Position numbers and translations under genes: made by a program
Source: Babylonia areolata
Taxonomy: Eukaryota > Mollusca > Gastropoda > Neogastropoda > Buccinidae
Reading direction: 5' to 3'
Assembly: GCF_041734735.1 (NCBI RefSeq)
Contig: NC_134879.1
Coordinates: 7,540,810 to 7,604,809, forward strand
DNA length: 64,000 nucleotides
The notes under the pieces: model-generated
Databases searched by the model: none
What the model saw: only the letters and a program-made list of their open reading frames with translations
Told to the model about the DNA's origin: nothing
Part shown: positions 46,746-58,521 of the stretch, in pieces
How the letters are laid out: each line of letters opens with the position of its first letter
Numbering within the stretch: position 1 is the first letter of the stretch

Positions 46746-47089
46746 CTGTAAAGAAATAAAACTATGCCAGATGCAGAGACAAACCATTTCTATCTGGATT
46801 CATCACTGGCTGGCACTTTGAATAAGCTGACAGAGCAAACAGGTTTACTTTCAGTTATACATGGGCCAGTTTCTAAGCTAAGCAGCGTTTGCAAATGGTA
46901 AGCTGTACAGAACTATTGGTCAAAATAGTTGTTTGCCTTAGCTGAATGCAGATGATTTTGATGTATCTCAATGATTAAAGACAAAAAAAAAAGAAGAAAA
47001 AATGGGGGAAAAATGGAGAAGAAATCATCATTAACAAAACAACAAATTCAGTCTGAAGTGGTAAAACAGGCAGTCCAAAGGGTATCTTC

Positions 47090-47260
47090 ATCATGCGTGG
47101 AGTATTGGCCCACTAGTAATGTGTACACAGGAAGCAAGAGAATCTGAGGGTACAGGATCAAATCCCATGTTTCCCAGAATTTTCTTGTCCTCCACTGGAC
47201 CTTGATAGTGTAGTCAGCCTGTGACAAAATGCACTAATTGGTACATGAACTATTTCTGTT
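47090..47260 (+). mobile_element. tRNA-headed SINE fragment
   Basis: Head with B-box-like GGATCAAATCCC (47156-47167), then a body start with CCTCCACTGGACCTTGATAG that parallels 29152-29175. The 3' body is missing. Confidence 0.6.
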
Positions 47261-47369
47261 GTAACATGCTGACTAAGACCATGGCTGCATAATGTAAAAA
47301 TTTGAAATATGTATGCCTCTCCATAATTGTTTTATGATGATTTAATTATGTATTATAGACAATATTGTC

Positions 47370-47608
47370 TTGTCTTTTGTTCCTCTAAATTTGATCACGT
47401 CTCTCCTCTCCTTCATGCTTTACACTGGCTCCCAGTACAAGAAAGAATTATTTACAAAGTCGTCTCTCTTTGTTTTAATTCCATTGAGGCTACTGGTCCA
47501 CAGTGTCTTTCTGAGCTCATTCATCCATACATACCCTCACTCCAATTGAATAATCAAATAATGTTTTGTATCTTGTGTTTATTTTTTTCCTTTTTGATAT
47601 TTACGTGC
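47370..47608 (+). mobile_element. LINE ORF2 C-terminus and 3' end, left half
   Basis: One frame reads FDHVSPLLHALHWLPVQERI, then IYKVVSLCFNSIEATGPQCL and SELIHPYIPS, the classic C-terminal block of CR1/Jockey-type LINEs. A 3' UTR follows and is interrupted at about 47609 by a HINE-like element, resuming at 48553. Confidence 0.85.
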
Positions 47609-47668
47609 TTTTGACTCACTTGTGTAAACCAAGTGATTGTATGTTATAAACCGGTGTTCAGTTGTCTC

Positions 47669-47716
<48 letters not shown>

Positions 47717-48552
47717 TGTGAGTCCATGGTAAACTTAAACATTGCCAGTTTCTCAGGAAATACATTTGGCTTAAACATAGTATGAAAAAAAAAATCTTCA
47801 CAGTCATACCAATAACAGGTTGTAAGTCTCCCGAAGTAAGCCATACTTCCGAATCAGTAACGATTTATTTCGTTGAGATTCGTTCCGAAATCTGAAAATT
47901 CTAAAAACCGCTATCCACTGATTTTCTAGAAAGTGGGTTGTGTCTGAAGATGACATGACCTGGTTTTTCTTGTTATCAATTAAAAGGAAAGAAATACAAA
48001 TTCTGGACAGAACACATACAGTAATACTAACTACACCATCGATGTATTTACTGCATATAAATATTGTAAAGTGGACACTGAATTAACTGGAATGATCATA
48101 AAAGAAAAATTGAACCGATCGTTTCTTTCAGCCCGCTGTAGACTGGTTCATGCAGATCTAGGGATCTACCATGTGTTGCGATGTGCTTGAAGCTAGGCAA
48201 CGTCTCCTTTACCACCGAAATAAAAGAATAATCGAGGTACAATAAAACACACAAAAAATGATTCAAATGGTGTTATTATGTCCACTACAATCAGATCTAT
48301 TTATCACAGGAAGAATAATTTAGTCAAATGATCTCAGATGCGCCATAGCAGTGGCTTCAGAACTGAACATGCATGGTTCGATCCCGCTCACATGCCTTTT
48401 TTTTCCCCCCCTCCCAAGCTTATTTCATATATCATATTTAATCACTTTTCAACAATTTTTTTTAAATCTCTTTTTATCCCTCCTCATGATTCCTTTACTG
48501 GATAAAGTGCGAAGCACAAGTGAGTCTTGAAGGCTTTGCCTCTTTTGTTTTT
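47609..48552. mobile_element. HINE-like element, copy 3 (complete, about 0.94 kb)
   Basis: Left GACTCACTTGTG at 47613-47624, a (GT)n tract at 47670-47714, and right CACAAGTGAGTC at 48515-48526 followed by TTGAAGGCTTTGCCTCTTTT. The two flanks rejoin to match the uninterrupted LINE 3' end at 1905-2010. This fixes both boundaries to within a few bases in a T-rich target and shows no obvious target duplication. A tRNA-like B box (GGTTCGATCCC, 48375-48385) lies inside. It shares only its ends and general plan with copies 1 and 2 in its middle part. Confidence 0.85.
48340..48400 (+). other. tRNA-like segment inside HINE-like copy 3
   Basis: GGTTCGATCCC preceded by TAGCAGTGGCTTCAG and followed by a T/C run (48397-48412). 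It occupies the same relative place as the tRNA-like segment of copy 2. Confidence 0.45.
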
Positions 48553-48630
48553 CTATTTGTAAATGCCAAGGACTTATTTTCAAGATTGGGCATAAATGTT
48601 CATAATAATCATAATAAAAACCTGAATCAT
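48553..48630 (+). mobile_element. LINE 3' end, right half
   Basis: CTATTTGTAAATGCCAAGGA then CTTATTTTCAAGATTGGGC, continuing the element broken at 47609. It matches 1938-2010 and ends in AAT/AAC repeats. Confidence 0.8.
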
Positions 48631-48778
48631 ATTTTGCAAAAAACCTTGTCATGTTGCATCTCATTTGAAAAAATTCAGGAGACTGGTTCCAGATATTGAA
48701 CAAGGGGCGAAGCCTTTGTAGCCCACAAGTGATTCCTGCTGATTTAAAAACTACGAGTATGAAACCGAAAACACAGGT

Positions 48779-48806
48779 TGGGGGGGGGGGGGGGGGGGGG
48801 GGGGGA
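48779..48806. repeat. Uninterrupted G-run
   Basis: About 27 consecutive G residues after GGTT, followed by AATTTTGGGGGAGTGGGGG. Possible quadruplex, and a likely source of sequencing length error. Confidence 0.9.
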
Positions 48807-49289
48807 ATTTTGGGGGAGTGGGGGAATGGGTGGCGTACCAGTTCTTCAATCTTTTGATCTATTGAACAAATGTTCCCCCCACCCCCTTTAAAATCTTAGC
48901 CACAGTGGATCTGCATGTGTGTGGAGCACAGACAAGAGGCCTGCTTGGCATCACGCTCTGTGACTGTGTGGTGCAGCTGCACCATGCATGGTATAAGGGG
49001 CTCCATGTCAGTGAAATATTTTTAGCAGAGCAAAATGGCCCAACTAAACAGTGTTGGCTCAACAGCTGCAAGTGATTCTTCCTAAAAAGAAACTGGAAAT
49101 ACCTTCTATGATATGTTAATAGATTTTCATAGATTGTCTACACTGGTCTCTTTTTTTGCTGCTTTAAATGATAAATGTGTGCAATGATCCATAGCTTTTT
49201 TCTGAATGAACACAGGAGTGAGTTGGGTGTTCTTTTGAGTTTTTTTGGCTCACCAAGATACACACACACACACACACATACACACACAC

Positions 49290-49332
<43 letters not shown>

Positions 49333-49557
49333 ACGCAGCATGCAAAAACTGGGCTAAAGTCGCAATTTATCATTTTTTATATCTGTATACCGTCTACAAG
49401 TTTAAAAATCACAGATTAAAATGAAAAAAACAAAACAACGAAAAACAGAATGCATCTATCAGTCATAGTTTTGCTTTTTTTTTTCCTATGGTTTTTTTCT
49501 AAGTTTGTGTGCCCGATGAGTAGAAATCAAGAAATAAGCTCATAAAAAAAGGCATAT

Positions 49558-49948
49558 TTGTGTGCCTATGACTTAAAAAACAAGAATTATCCTGAATACC
49601 TATGTGGTGTCAAAAGATTCAGAACTGAATAAACTTTAAATTTCCATATGAAAGAGGCACATGAAAATTTGTATTTTCTCTCTGCATTACTCAAAGGAAG
49701 ACTAGTATGGCAAGTGGAGGAGTGATGTCATGCAATACAGATTATTCAGCCACATGGAAAAACCCACTATTTGTCTGCCTGTAACTTTAAAACAAGAATT
49801 TTCCTGAACATATGTGGTGTCAGACGATTCAGAATTAAGTGAATTTTAGATTTTGATGACAAAGGCACAGGAAAATTCTTATTTTCTCTCAGTACTCAAA
49901 GACAAGAATGGCAAGTGGAGGAGTGACTCATGCAATACAGATTATAAA
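49558..49948. repeat. Tandem duplication, period about 216 bp
   Basis: The order 'AAAACAAGAATT, TCCTGAA, TATGTGGTGTCA, GATTCAGAA, TTTTCTCTC, TGGCAAGTGGAGGAGTGA, CATGCAATACAGATTAT' occurs twice with moderate divergence. Confidence 0.9.
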
Positions 49949-51019
49949 GCTACAAGAGAGCCTATGGCGATGGCAACAGTGAATGTTCAAATATTTCACG
50001 CCTAGACCTAAGCTGATGCATGAATCTTTGGAACTTCGGCTTAGACCCAGATGAAACTATACCTTTAGGAACTGCAGTCATATGTACTGCCACACAATCA
50101 ACTGATGTAAAATCAGCCTGGAACATAAACTTAAATCATCAATCTCTATGGCCTGGAAGTGCAAATCCACTGAGTGTTACAACTGAAGTGATGATCATGT
50201 CGTTTGTATGCAGCATTACCAACAGCTCCAGCGTCTTGACATGGATGGAGATCGTGTGTGAAAGTGGTTGAGGAAGCGAGAGTGCGTGCGTGCATGCGTA
50301 TGTGCATGTGTACACACACATGTATATATGAGTGTGCATTTGTGTGTTTTGTGCATGCTCACATGTGTACGTGTGCGTATGTGCGCGTGTGTACCCGTGT
50401 GCCCATGTGTATGTTTGCGGTTTATGAGCGTTTGTGTGTATATGTTTGTGTATCTGAGTGATGTTAAAGTGTGTGTGTGTGTGTTTGCGTGCGCATGTGT
50501 TTTCCCTGTAAGTGTGAAAAACATGGTGAGGGTGCGCACAAATGCATGCACGCGTGCACACACACACACACATACATACACACACACACAGGCCCATGGG
50601 CAAATCCACACACTCCTGAACGCAAGAAAATCTTGTGTTGTTCGGAGTGGAAATGCGCATTTGATCCGCCAATCACAAATCATCGAAAGAAATGGACATG
50701 CCTGGACAGTCTGCCGAAAATATTTCACCAGAATTTGCTTTTGGCATTTTTGTTACACGTTAGTAAAACCAGAAAGTCACAACAAACACAGAGGAAGTGT
50801 GAAACTTTGACATATCTAAATAATGATCTTAAACCAATGAAATAAAGATGGATGTGAGCTGTTGAAGATTGAATCGTTTCGTTTGCAGCAAACAACTTGG
50901 GTTCAAAAAACACTAGTATCGTATGGTGATAAAAAATATATGTATCAGATTCATATCAGTACTGTTAACTCCCCCATCCCTTCCTTTGTCACTTTTTTTT
51001 ATTTTTAAAAAAATTTTTT

Positions 51020-51545
51020 TTTAAGCAGGAATCACGCAAAAACCATGGCTTTGCTTGTTGGCAGAAACAAAAGAAAAGCATGGAACACATGGACCGTGAA
51101 AACAAACTACTGATGCTTTCCTGATGATGATGGATTACCAGACTAAGTCCCTGAGTACATCGTTGTGCAGTTTGTTGCACTGTTGTTTGATTCTCTGAAC
51201 AATCTGCGTGTCATCAGTATGGTCAGACAGCCTCTCCTCGCTAAGGAAAAAACACTGGAAAGTACTCCACCCACATCAGCAACTCTTGAACGACACACAA
51301 AAAGAGCAGTTTATCCGGGAGAGTGCTTACATCTGGAGTTAGAACGATGGGGACTGCAAAAAGGTGAGCGAAAGACGTGGCGACCTTTGCGGACCATTCT
51401 ACAAAAGCTCAAGACACTTGATGTAAACTGATTCACTGCTCCTGCACAGTGGTGTGCTGAGAAAGGTGCAAATGCTGCAAGACCAACTTAAAGTGCACAT
51501 CCTTGTGTTCATATGGCAGGGACTGTCACGAAGACTAAACATTGC
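51020..51545 (+). pseudogene. Remnant of a cysteine-rich (CXC-like) protein gene
   Basis: Plus-strand pieces in order: GGRNKRKAWNTW (about 51059-51095), then an open frame from about 51160 to 51431 with QFVALLFDSLNNLRVISMVR, LLAKEKTLESTPPTSATLER and HTKRAVYPGECLHLELERWG. A frame-shifted tail at 51437-51535 follows with nine cysteines in about 33 codons, including RCKCCKTNLKCTSLC. The Cys spacing is like the CXC/TCR metal-binding repeats. I associate this layout (a HTKRA.Y block followed by a Cys-rich tail) with multi-copy uncharacterised invertebrate proteins, probably transposon-linked; that is memory, not a search. At least one stop and one frameshift make it a pseudogene. Confidence 0.55.
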
Positions 51546-52894
51546 CCAGTTGGAAAGAGACAACCCAACTATAGTCGAGAAGGGTTTTTTGGCAACTTTG
51601 TGATACCAGCTTGATGTTTTAGATTTTCAGTCAAGCTGAAACTATCAAAATTGTTTATTTAGTTTCACAAAGTGCACATTATGTACTTTGTGACTCTTGC
51701 AACCACACATCCGATGACATGCAAGTGGGATTTTCATCTCGAGAAACCATCCCCCACCCCTACCCCCAAACTCTCATCACCTCTTCCATTGCCCTTTGAT
51801 GTCTCGTGAGAGTGATGAATTTTTGAACGCCCAATAACCCCACCTTATTCACAGCCATAAGTCTTGCTACAGATCTTTACAATTTCTGTGATGTGGCCTG
51901 GTGTCCTAATGGCAGATGCAAGCATGCAGCAACCAGTCTGGTGCTGTGATTGGAATGGGCTGGTCACTTTTTGTAACTTTTGTTTCTGATTTCTGGCTTT
52001 TCAAATTTTAAATGTTACCTGCGTTACGCTTGTGACACAAAAATTTAAACACCACATTTGTTAAACATTTGAGCTATTTTAGACAATTTCATGCTCTTAT
52101 ATCCATTATTTTGATGGATTACATACACTAACCACGCCATCTTCAGCTGATCGAATCTCCAAGCAATGCAGAAGACTGGAGTTGTTCGTCAGATTTTGTG
52201 ACGCTACACGTAACGCAGTTATGGCTTCGATTTTGTGTCCAACAGTAAGAACAAAAATATAAAACATGATGCACTTGTGCAGGATAATGTTTAGAAATAA
52301 GTTTTCTTATGGTAGATAATAAAATTTCTTGTTTAAACTTAACTCAAGCTTTGTATCAAGCTGGTGATGGAGACCACGTTTGCCAGTCCCGTTTTCAGTT
52401 GCCTTTCTTTTTTTTCTTTTTTTTTTTTTTTTACCAATTTTCGTCATTTGAGCAACATTGCTTAAAATCTAGATGTTCATGCATGTTTTTCTTGATCCTG
52501 GCATTTCTTTAATGTCATTGGAAACATTTTATTTAAAATTTTTCAAAAGCCTTAATTTCAAGAGAAAACACATATGAAGTGGGGGTACCCCCAACAGTGA
52601 CCAATACCAAATAATGACTCATATTCAGATAGAGTAGCAGTTCATGTGTGCAGCAGGTCATGCTTTCACTTCACAACCTAACTGTTGGGATTCGTTGAGA
52701 AATGTTGCGAGCCGCTTAGCAGATGATGTTTTCAAAGACACCATATTTGTTCCCTTCACGTTGTGTCGATTTTATGAACACATAGTTACTTCAATAAATT
52801 TTTGAGAGTCACACACACCAAAGAATGAAACAACATCCATTAAAACATTCTACAGAAAGCCTGAACTTTCAATAAAAAGGAGGAGTTTGTATTA

Positions 52895-52990
52895 TACTCC
52901 ATGTTTGGTGTTACATATACTTACCATGTCAAACTGATGCAAACTAGGCCTATGGTTTGCTCTGTTTGGCCAAATTTCGCGCGGCTAACA
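52895..52990 (+). repeat. Dispersed repeat S, copy 1
   Basis: CATGTCAAACTGATGCAAAC and the following TAGGCCT and TTTGCTCTG..TGGCCAA match the reverse complement of 63185-63265. Confidence 0.88.
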
Positions 52991-53539
52991 GTGAAAAGAC
53001 CTAACTTAGTCTGGCCAATTAATTTTTTTCAATCTTTGAGTCGGAAACCCGGCTAAATTCAAAGGATCGATAGGACCCAGCTAAAGTCGCAACTTACAGA
53101 GGGTAGCCTGTAAAACCGTTGAAAACAGACTACATTCATTTGCTGTCTTGATTCAGAAGGTATGGGGGAGATGGTTAATGCCTGTTCACTGCTTATTTCC
53201 ATTTATTACTTCGCAGACCGGAATTCCAGAATTTCCCTGTCTTTGTTGCTTTCAGCATGCAACTGAAATAGGGCAAAAGAGTGCAGTATTTTTCTACATG
53301 TATTTGACAGGCATGCACATGAAAACATTGAAAATACTACAGTTCCAGGGTGTTTTGTGCAAAGATACTTACCAACAGCAAAGATAAGACTTCGAAGATG
53401 CGATATCTATAAAAATCCCTATCTTTATAATTCTGACCCCAACCACTTGTTATTGTGTACAGCTAAGAATCGCTGGATGCAACTTTAGCCGGATTTTCGC
53501 ATGCTGCGTCACGCACACACACACACATATATATATGTT

Positions 53540-54370
53540 ACACAGGTCGATACATATACATTATTTAGATCTGAGAGCTAAAGATCTTGTCTTCATAAAA
53601 ACGTTCTCGCTGTGACAAAGATGTGTTTTGGTTTTTTCAAAACATCATATTTAGCTCCAACTCCAAGATCTAAATAATCTAATTACAATATAATTATATA
53701 TATATTTGAAAGAAAACAATATCAAAAACAACAATAATTATTATCAAGATGATGATAACAAAACAACAATGAGAAGAAAGAAAGGACATGAGAAATCAAA
53801 TCATATTTTGATGCATTCCAAATGCCATACTTGGTAGCTTTTGGATGATTTATGCTTATCGATATCAATACACAAAAGCACTGCACAATTATTGACTTCT
53901 GAATGGTTATTATCAAGGCTGATACAAAACTATAGCTATTAAATATGATGCATTTTACACTTAACAAGTATTCTAATGAAAACTGCTCCAAATGAAAACA
54001 AGCATGATGGCTTGAGAAGTTTGTCTGCCATGATTGATGTCAGCTCTCATGCAACCAAATCAAAACGGTTGAAGCAAAACCACTGCGGTGATCACACTGC
54101 ATCAGACTTGCAACCTGATGAAAGTACTGCATTTTCAAAACCTTCATCAGCTGATTTTGGTAGACATATTTACTGCTATATATACTGTGTCATATCTCTA
54201 TCATTTTGTTAGTGTACCTTTAAGTTTACCCCATTCTTTCTACCAACTGGACTAATATTATCAATAAGCAGTGGTATGGCCACCAGTCATTTGGAAAAAA
54301 AATGATAAATCAAGGTCCTATAAGTAGCATGCACTTTTCAAATGTAAAGATTCCACAGCAATAAAAAAGT
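53540..54370. other. PSMD8 intron DNA; one open frame of unknown status
   Basis: The plus frame at 53976-54212 reads NENKHDGLRSLSAMIDVSSH and KSKRLKQNHCGDHTASDLQP. It looks more protein-like than most frames here and ends near a possible GTAGAC donor. No acceptor in phase with the THAP exons was found. I list it as unproven. Confidence 0.25.
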
Positions 54371-54374
54371 TAAT

Positions 54375-55040
54375 AATAATAATAATAATAATGGATACTT
54401 ATATAGCACACTATCCAGAAATCTGCTCTTGGTGCTTTACAAAAACGCTTTTGTTAACATAATACATCATATCTATGTTACATACACACACCAAAATGTG
54501 ACTACACACACACACACACGCTGCATACATACATTTTAACATACATGTGTATCTAACAGCTACCCTAACACATACGCACACATAGGCAGGCACAAACTTA
54601 CATAAACACACAATACACATTCATATATATGCATGTAATTATGTACACATACATATGTATACACACATAGTCAAGCAAAGCACAGCTAACGCAAAGGAAG
54701 TGGACCTGCCACAATTGAACTTATTGCTGAGGGAAAAGGTGAGTTTTGAGATGAGATTTAAAAGATGCGAGGGAATCAGAATGACGGAGGTTATCAGGGA
54801 GCTTGTTCCACGTCTTTGGCGATTGAAAAGAAAAAGATCTGTGTCCATAGGTCTTACTTCTAACGTGAGGTATCCTGAGAAGTCGAGTATCAGAGGAAGA
54901 ACGGAGCTGGCGAGACGGGGTATAGATATGGATGAGTTCAGAAAGATACTTGGGGCCAGATCCGTTGACTGCAGAAAAGGTCAGAGTGGATAGCTTATAG
55001 TCTATTCGATCAGAAACAGGCAACCAGTTGACTGGTAAAA
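54375..55040 (-). mobile_element. LINE ORF2 C-terminus and 3' end
   Basis: Reading down from 55040: PVSDRIDYKLSTLTFSAVNG, GPKYLSELIHIYTPSRQLRS, then HRSFSFQSPKTWNKLPDNLR and SFKSHLKTHLF before a stop at about 54721. This is one clean frame of about 100 codons. A UTR with CA-rich DNA follows, ending GTAAAGCACC...TATATAAGTATCC and (ATT)n at 54375-54393. It lies 260 bases downstream of a PSMD8 exon, in sense with that gene. Confidence 0.9.
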
Positions 55041-55296
55041 TTCTGAAAAGAAAAATCCACTCTAATATTTAATGCATGACTGACGCCTGATTGAACAACA
55101 CAGGAAATGAATGACACAGGAAACAAAACATGCAGTCCTGTATATAGTTCTGACAGTCACTTTAGCAGGAATTATACAAGATTTTTTTAAAGAAATTTTA
55201 AAGAAAAGTATAATATATACTTATCACATTTTAACAAAGCGAGCAACACAGGTAAGACCAAAAACTAACAACTGACACACACAAAGTAATACTGAC

Positions 55297-55370
55297 CTGA
55301 TGGTGTTCAGCAGAATATCAATGAAGAAATTGTAGTTGTCTGCTGGGACATTGCCTCTTGCAAGAAACAC
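55297..55370 (-). CDS. PSMD8: PSMD8 internal exon (VFLARGN block)
   Basis: 74 bases, acceptor TTTGTAG, donor GTCAGT. Encodes [20 protein letters not shown] then LNTI and the first two bases of Arg, matching human [20 protein letters not shown]. A LINE 3' end on the same strand lies within 300 bases downstream in the following intron. Confidence 0.97.
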
Positions 55371-56186
55371 CTACAAAGAAAATGATCATTACTTCCCAGT
55401 CTAACATTCACCATTATCTTTGGTTGAAAACTGTAATGTACACTTAACACTGTAAATTCAAGCGTCTTTGAAAGATGGTTTTGTAGTAAATATAGAATAA
55501 ATAAATGCTGGTATTCAGAAGAACCACAACAAGGCTCGTCTGCCACAGTCCTAGAGCCAGCAGTCCCAGGAGTCCACAAGGAGATAGCAATGTTAGGTTG
55601 TCATCAGGCCACACACCACAGAAGACCCTGCACTGCTACTGAGGCTCTTCACTGGCATTTAGAAGTGCCTGTCCTGATTCAACAAGTGCAGGACACCACC
55701 GACAAAGCCCATAGCTGATAACAATATATGTCTCATGGCCGTGCCACTTCACTACCAGTGCAGCTATTTAGTTCCAGAGTTCAGTGAGCGGGTCAACACC
55801 ATCCCTAACATAGATTCAACTGGGATGGAAGAGGGAAGGAAAGGGTGTTTAGGTGTATTATTTGATTTTCATGCCATCCTATCTGTACACAAGGATTTTA
55901 GTTTGCTGTCATTTTTTGTGCACATGATTCCAGTGAACGATAACTTTAAGTGTGTCATCTAATTTATCAAACACTGTCTGATTCTTGGTGTTGGTATGTC
56001 CTTATATGCGGGTAGTAGACATTGGTTGACGTGACCGAATTTCATCAGTATTTGTGATCATGTTGCACAGCATGTGATGCATATTTCTCAATAAAATCTA
56101 TTTCAATGAATAAACAAACCTTTAATCTGCACATATGTTGAAGTATGACATCAGAGTTGTCACAAATACGGTTATGACCATTTAAT
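55371..56186. other. PSMD8 intron DNA, nothing recognised
   Basis: No element end or exon can be supported here on either strand. Confidence 0.5.
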
Positions 56187-56280
56187 AATAATAATAATAG
56201 CTTATTTATATTGCGCCTTTCATTAAAATACAGTAATGCTCAAGGCACATTACATGAGTAAAATATAACAAAATTAAAAA
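56187..56280 (-). mobile_element. LINE 3' terminal fragment
   Basis: On the minus strand it reads GTGCCTTGAGCATTACTGTA, GAAAGGCGCAATATAAATAA, then (TTA)n. It is the same type of end as at 54375-54450 and 30560-30640, but the sequence differs enough to be another family. Confidence 0.65.
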
Positions 56281-56417
56281 CTCCATACACAAAATCACAT
56301 CCAAAAGTCTTCAACTGAAAATGCACTAAATTTTCGAACACAAATTTCATGAATTTGAATGAACTGCAACATGACATGTATGACAAGCAAACTTACCGGT
56401 AATTTTTGCTCTTTAAA

Positions 56418-56717
56418 CAGGCATGAGACTGGGAAATTGTGACTGAGTCTGAAAGGTGGGGGACCTGAGGACCGCAGAAGGCCCCAAGTGGGGGTCCATG
56501 GGGCAATGCCCCTGGTGGGGGTCTGGGGGCGAAGCCCCCTGAAGCTGAAGGTTTTTCTCAATTTCAAACCATAAATTCTGCACTTGCGGGCCACCAATGC
56601 TGCTGAGGTATTCCAACCCACAGAAGACAAAAAATTAGTCCAATTCTTCCTAAACTGAAGTGTTTTTGCTTCCAAACCTGTAAAGTCGGCCTTGGGGGCA
56701 TGATTTTCAAAATAGTG

Positions 56718-56779
<62 letters not shown>

Positions 56780-56942
56780 TTTCAATGCAACTCTCTGTGT
56801 GTATGTGAGAAAGAGAGACAGACAAAGAGATTGAGAATTGGGGTCAGCTGGACATGGGAGGAAAGAGTTAAAGTTCATGTATGTACACTGCTTTAAATAC
56901 AACTCTCTGTGTGTTAAACTCTTTGTGTGAGTGAGTGAGTGA

Positions 56943-56979
<37 letters not shown>

Positions 56980-57424
56980 AGGAAAATGCTCTTAGCACAC
57001 AAGTTTGCACTGTACCAATATAACTGACCGTCTGGTCTCTTCAGCTGTAGTCTCTGTTCCACTGACATGCATGTGTGTTGGCTGAGGAAAGAAAGGGGGA
57101 AGAGGAATGACTGGAGGGAGGAGGGGGTGGATCTGTGACTGGTTATATCATTTTCAGCAGTCAAGGATTCTCAGCTAGAGCTAGTGGTCAGTGTCTTGGC
57201 TCAATGCCAAAATTGCCAGTGGTTTCATACCCCCCACCCTCCTCCTACACCCCTTTCCCTCAGCACTGGTGGGAGACTCAAGAGAGAGGGGAGGGGTACC
57301 TCAGCAAATCATGAAGTGAAGTCTGCAGGACAGGTGGGGGGGTTTGGGGAGTGACTTTTTTCTCTATGAAATCAACTGCTCTTCTGCTGAAAATAGCGGA
57401 TCCTCTGAGAGTGCCCCAGCATGG

Positions 57425-57462
<38 letters not shown>

Positions 57463-57828
57463 CAGGGGAGAAAGAAAGAGAGAGAGAGAGGCAGCAAGCG
57501 AGTGTGAGTGTGCACAACGTGTGTATGTGTGGTTTTAATTCAACTGTGTGTAAACAAGAGAGAGAGGGAGGCAGACAGAAAGAGAGGGGAGATGACAGGA
57601 GGAAAGAATGCAAGTTGTATTTGTGCATGTGTATGCACTACTTTCAAATTCAATAGATCTCTTTCTCTGCGTGTGTGCGTGTGTTTTCAATACAATTCTG
57701 TGTGTATATATGCAAGAAAGAGAGACAGACAGACAGAAAGAGGGACAGAGGGACAAAGAGAGGGGAGAAGGTGGGAGGAAAAAGTGCAAGCCTGTATGTG
57801 TGCATATATGTGCATTGCTTTAAATACA

Positions 57829-57890
<62 letters not shown>

Positions 57891-58094
57891 ATCTCCGTGT
57901 GTGTGTGTGCTTGAAAGAGAGAGTGTGTGTGTGAGTGTGCGCACGCATGTGCGTATTATTAAGCTGTGTGTGACTGTGTTGAGCGCTCATAATATTATGT
58001 GTGCACATGTGCAAGTGTGAAGGAGAGAGAGATAAAAAAACCCAAAAAACAGAGTATGTGTATATGTGAATGCATTCATGTGGGTTTTTTTCAA

Positions 58095-58142
<48 letters not shown>

Positions 58143-58476
58143 TTCACTTCAACTCTGTGTGTGCGTGTGTAACTTTGGTAATCTGGCCGGCTATATGTCT
58201 CAAATCTAAATACACTGACTCTTGCCATGAATTGTCTGTACAGAAGCCTTGGCTGTGTCAGAAAAGGCACTGAGGTCAATAAGTTGGTACAAAGTTTCTG
58301 TTTCAGTTTCACTGAATCGCAACAATGTTATTTGTGCATACAGTGGCAAAGTTGGCAGCTTTTGCTGAATGAACAGAGGTTCAAGCAGATGTACCCATGG
58401 CCCTTGTGGCTTGACAGGGATGGGGATCGCGGACACAATCCGTGCGCGGACACTGAAGTATCTGTGCGTGCGCACA

Positions 58477-58521
<45 letters not shown>

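Larger units (their letters stand above)
49259..53538. mobile_element. Candidate 4.2-kb inverted-repeat element
   Basis: The left end has (TA)n(TG)n then GAGACGCAGCATGC (49330-49343) and GGCTAAAGTCGCAA (49351-49364). The right end is the reverse complement: GGCTAAAGTTGCA (minus), GCATGCTGCGTC (53499-53510), then (CA)n(TA)n. The 12-mer GACGCAGCATGC is exact on both sides. The interior holds a 216-bp tandem duplication, CA/TG-rich DNA, a cysteine-rich coding remnant and a dispersed repeat near the right end. The repeats are inferred to be the element's termini; no target duplication can be read because both flanks are microsatellite. Confidence 0.55.

Noticed and set aside
53976-54212. Third exon of the THAP gene
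   Set aside because: The only nearby AG acceptor leads to an immediate stop in the phase left by exon 2. Kept only as an unproven frame.
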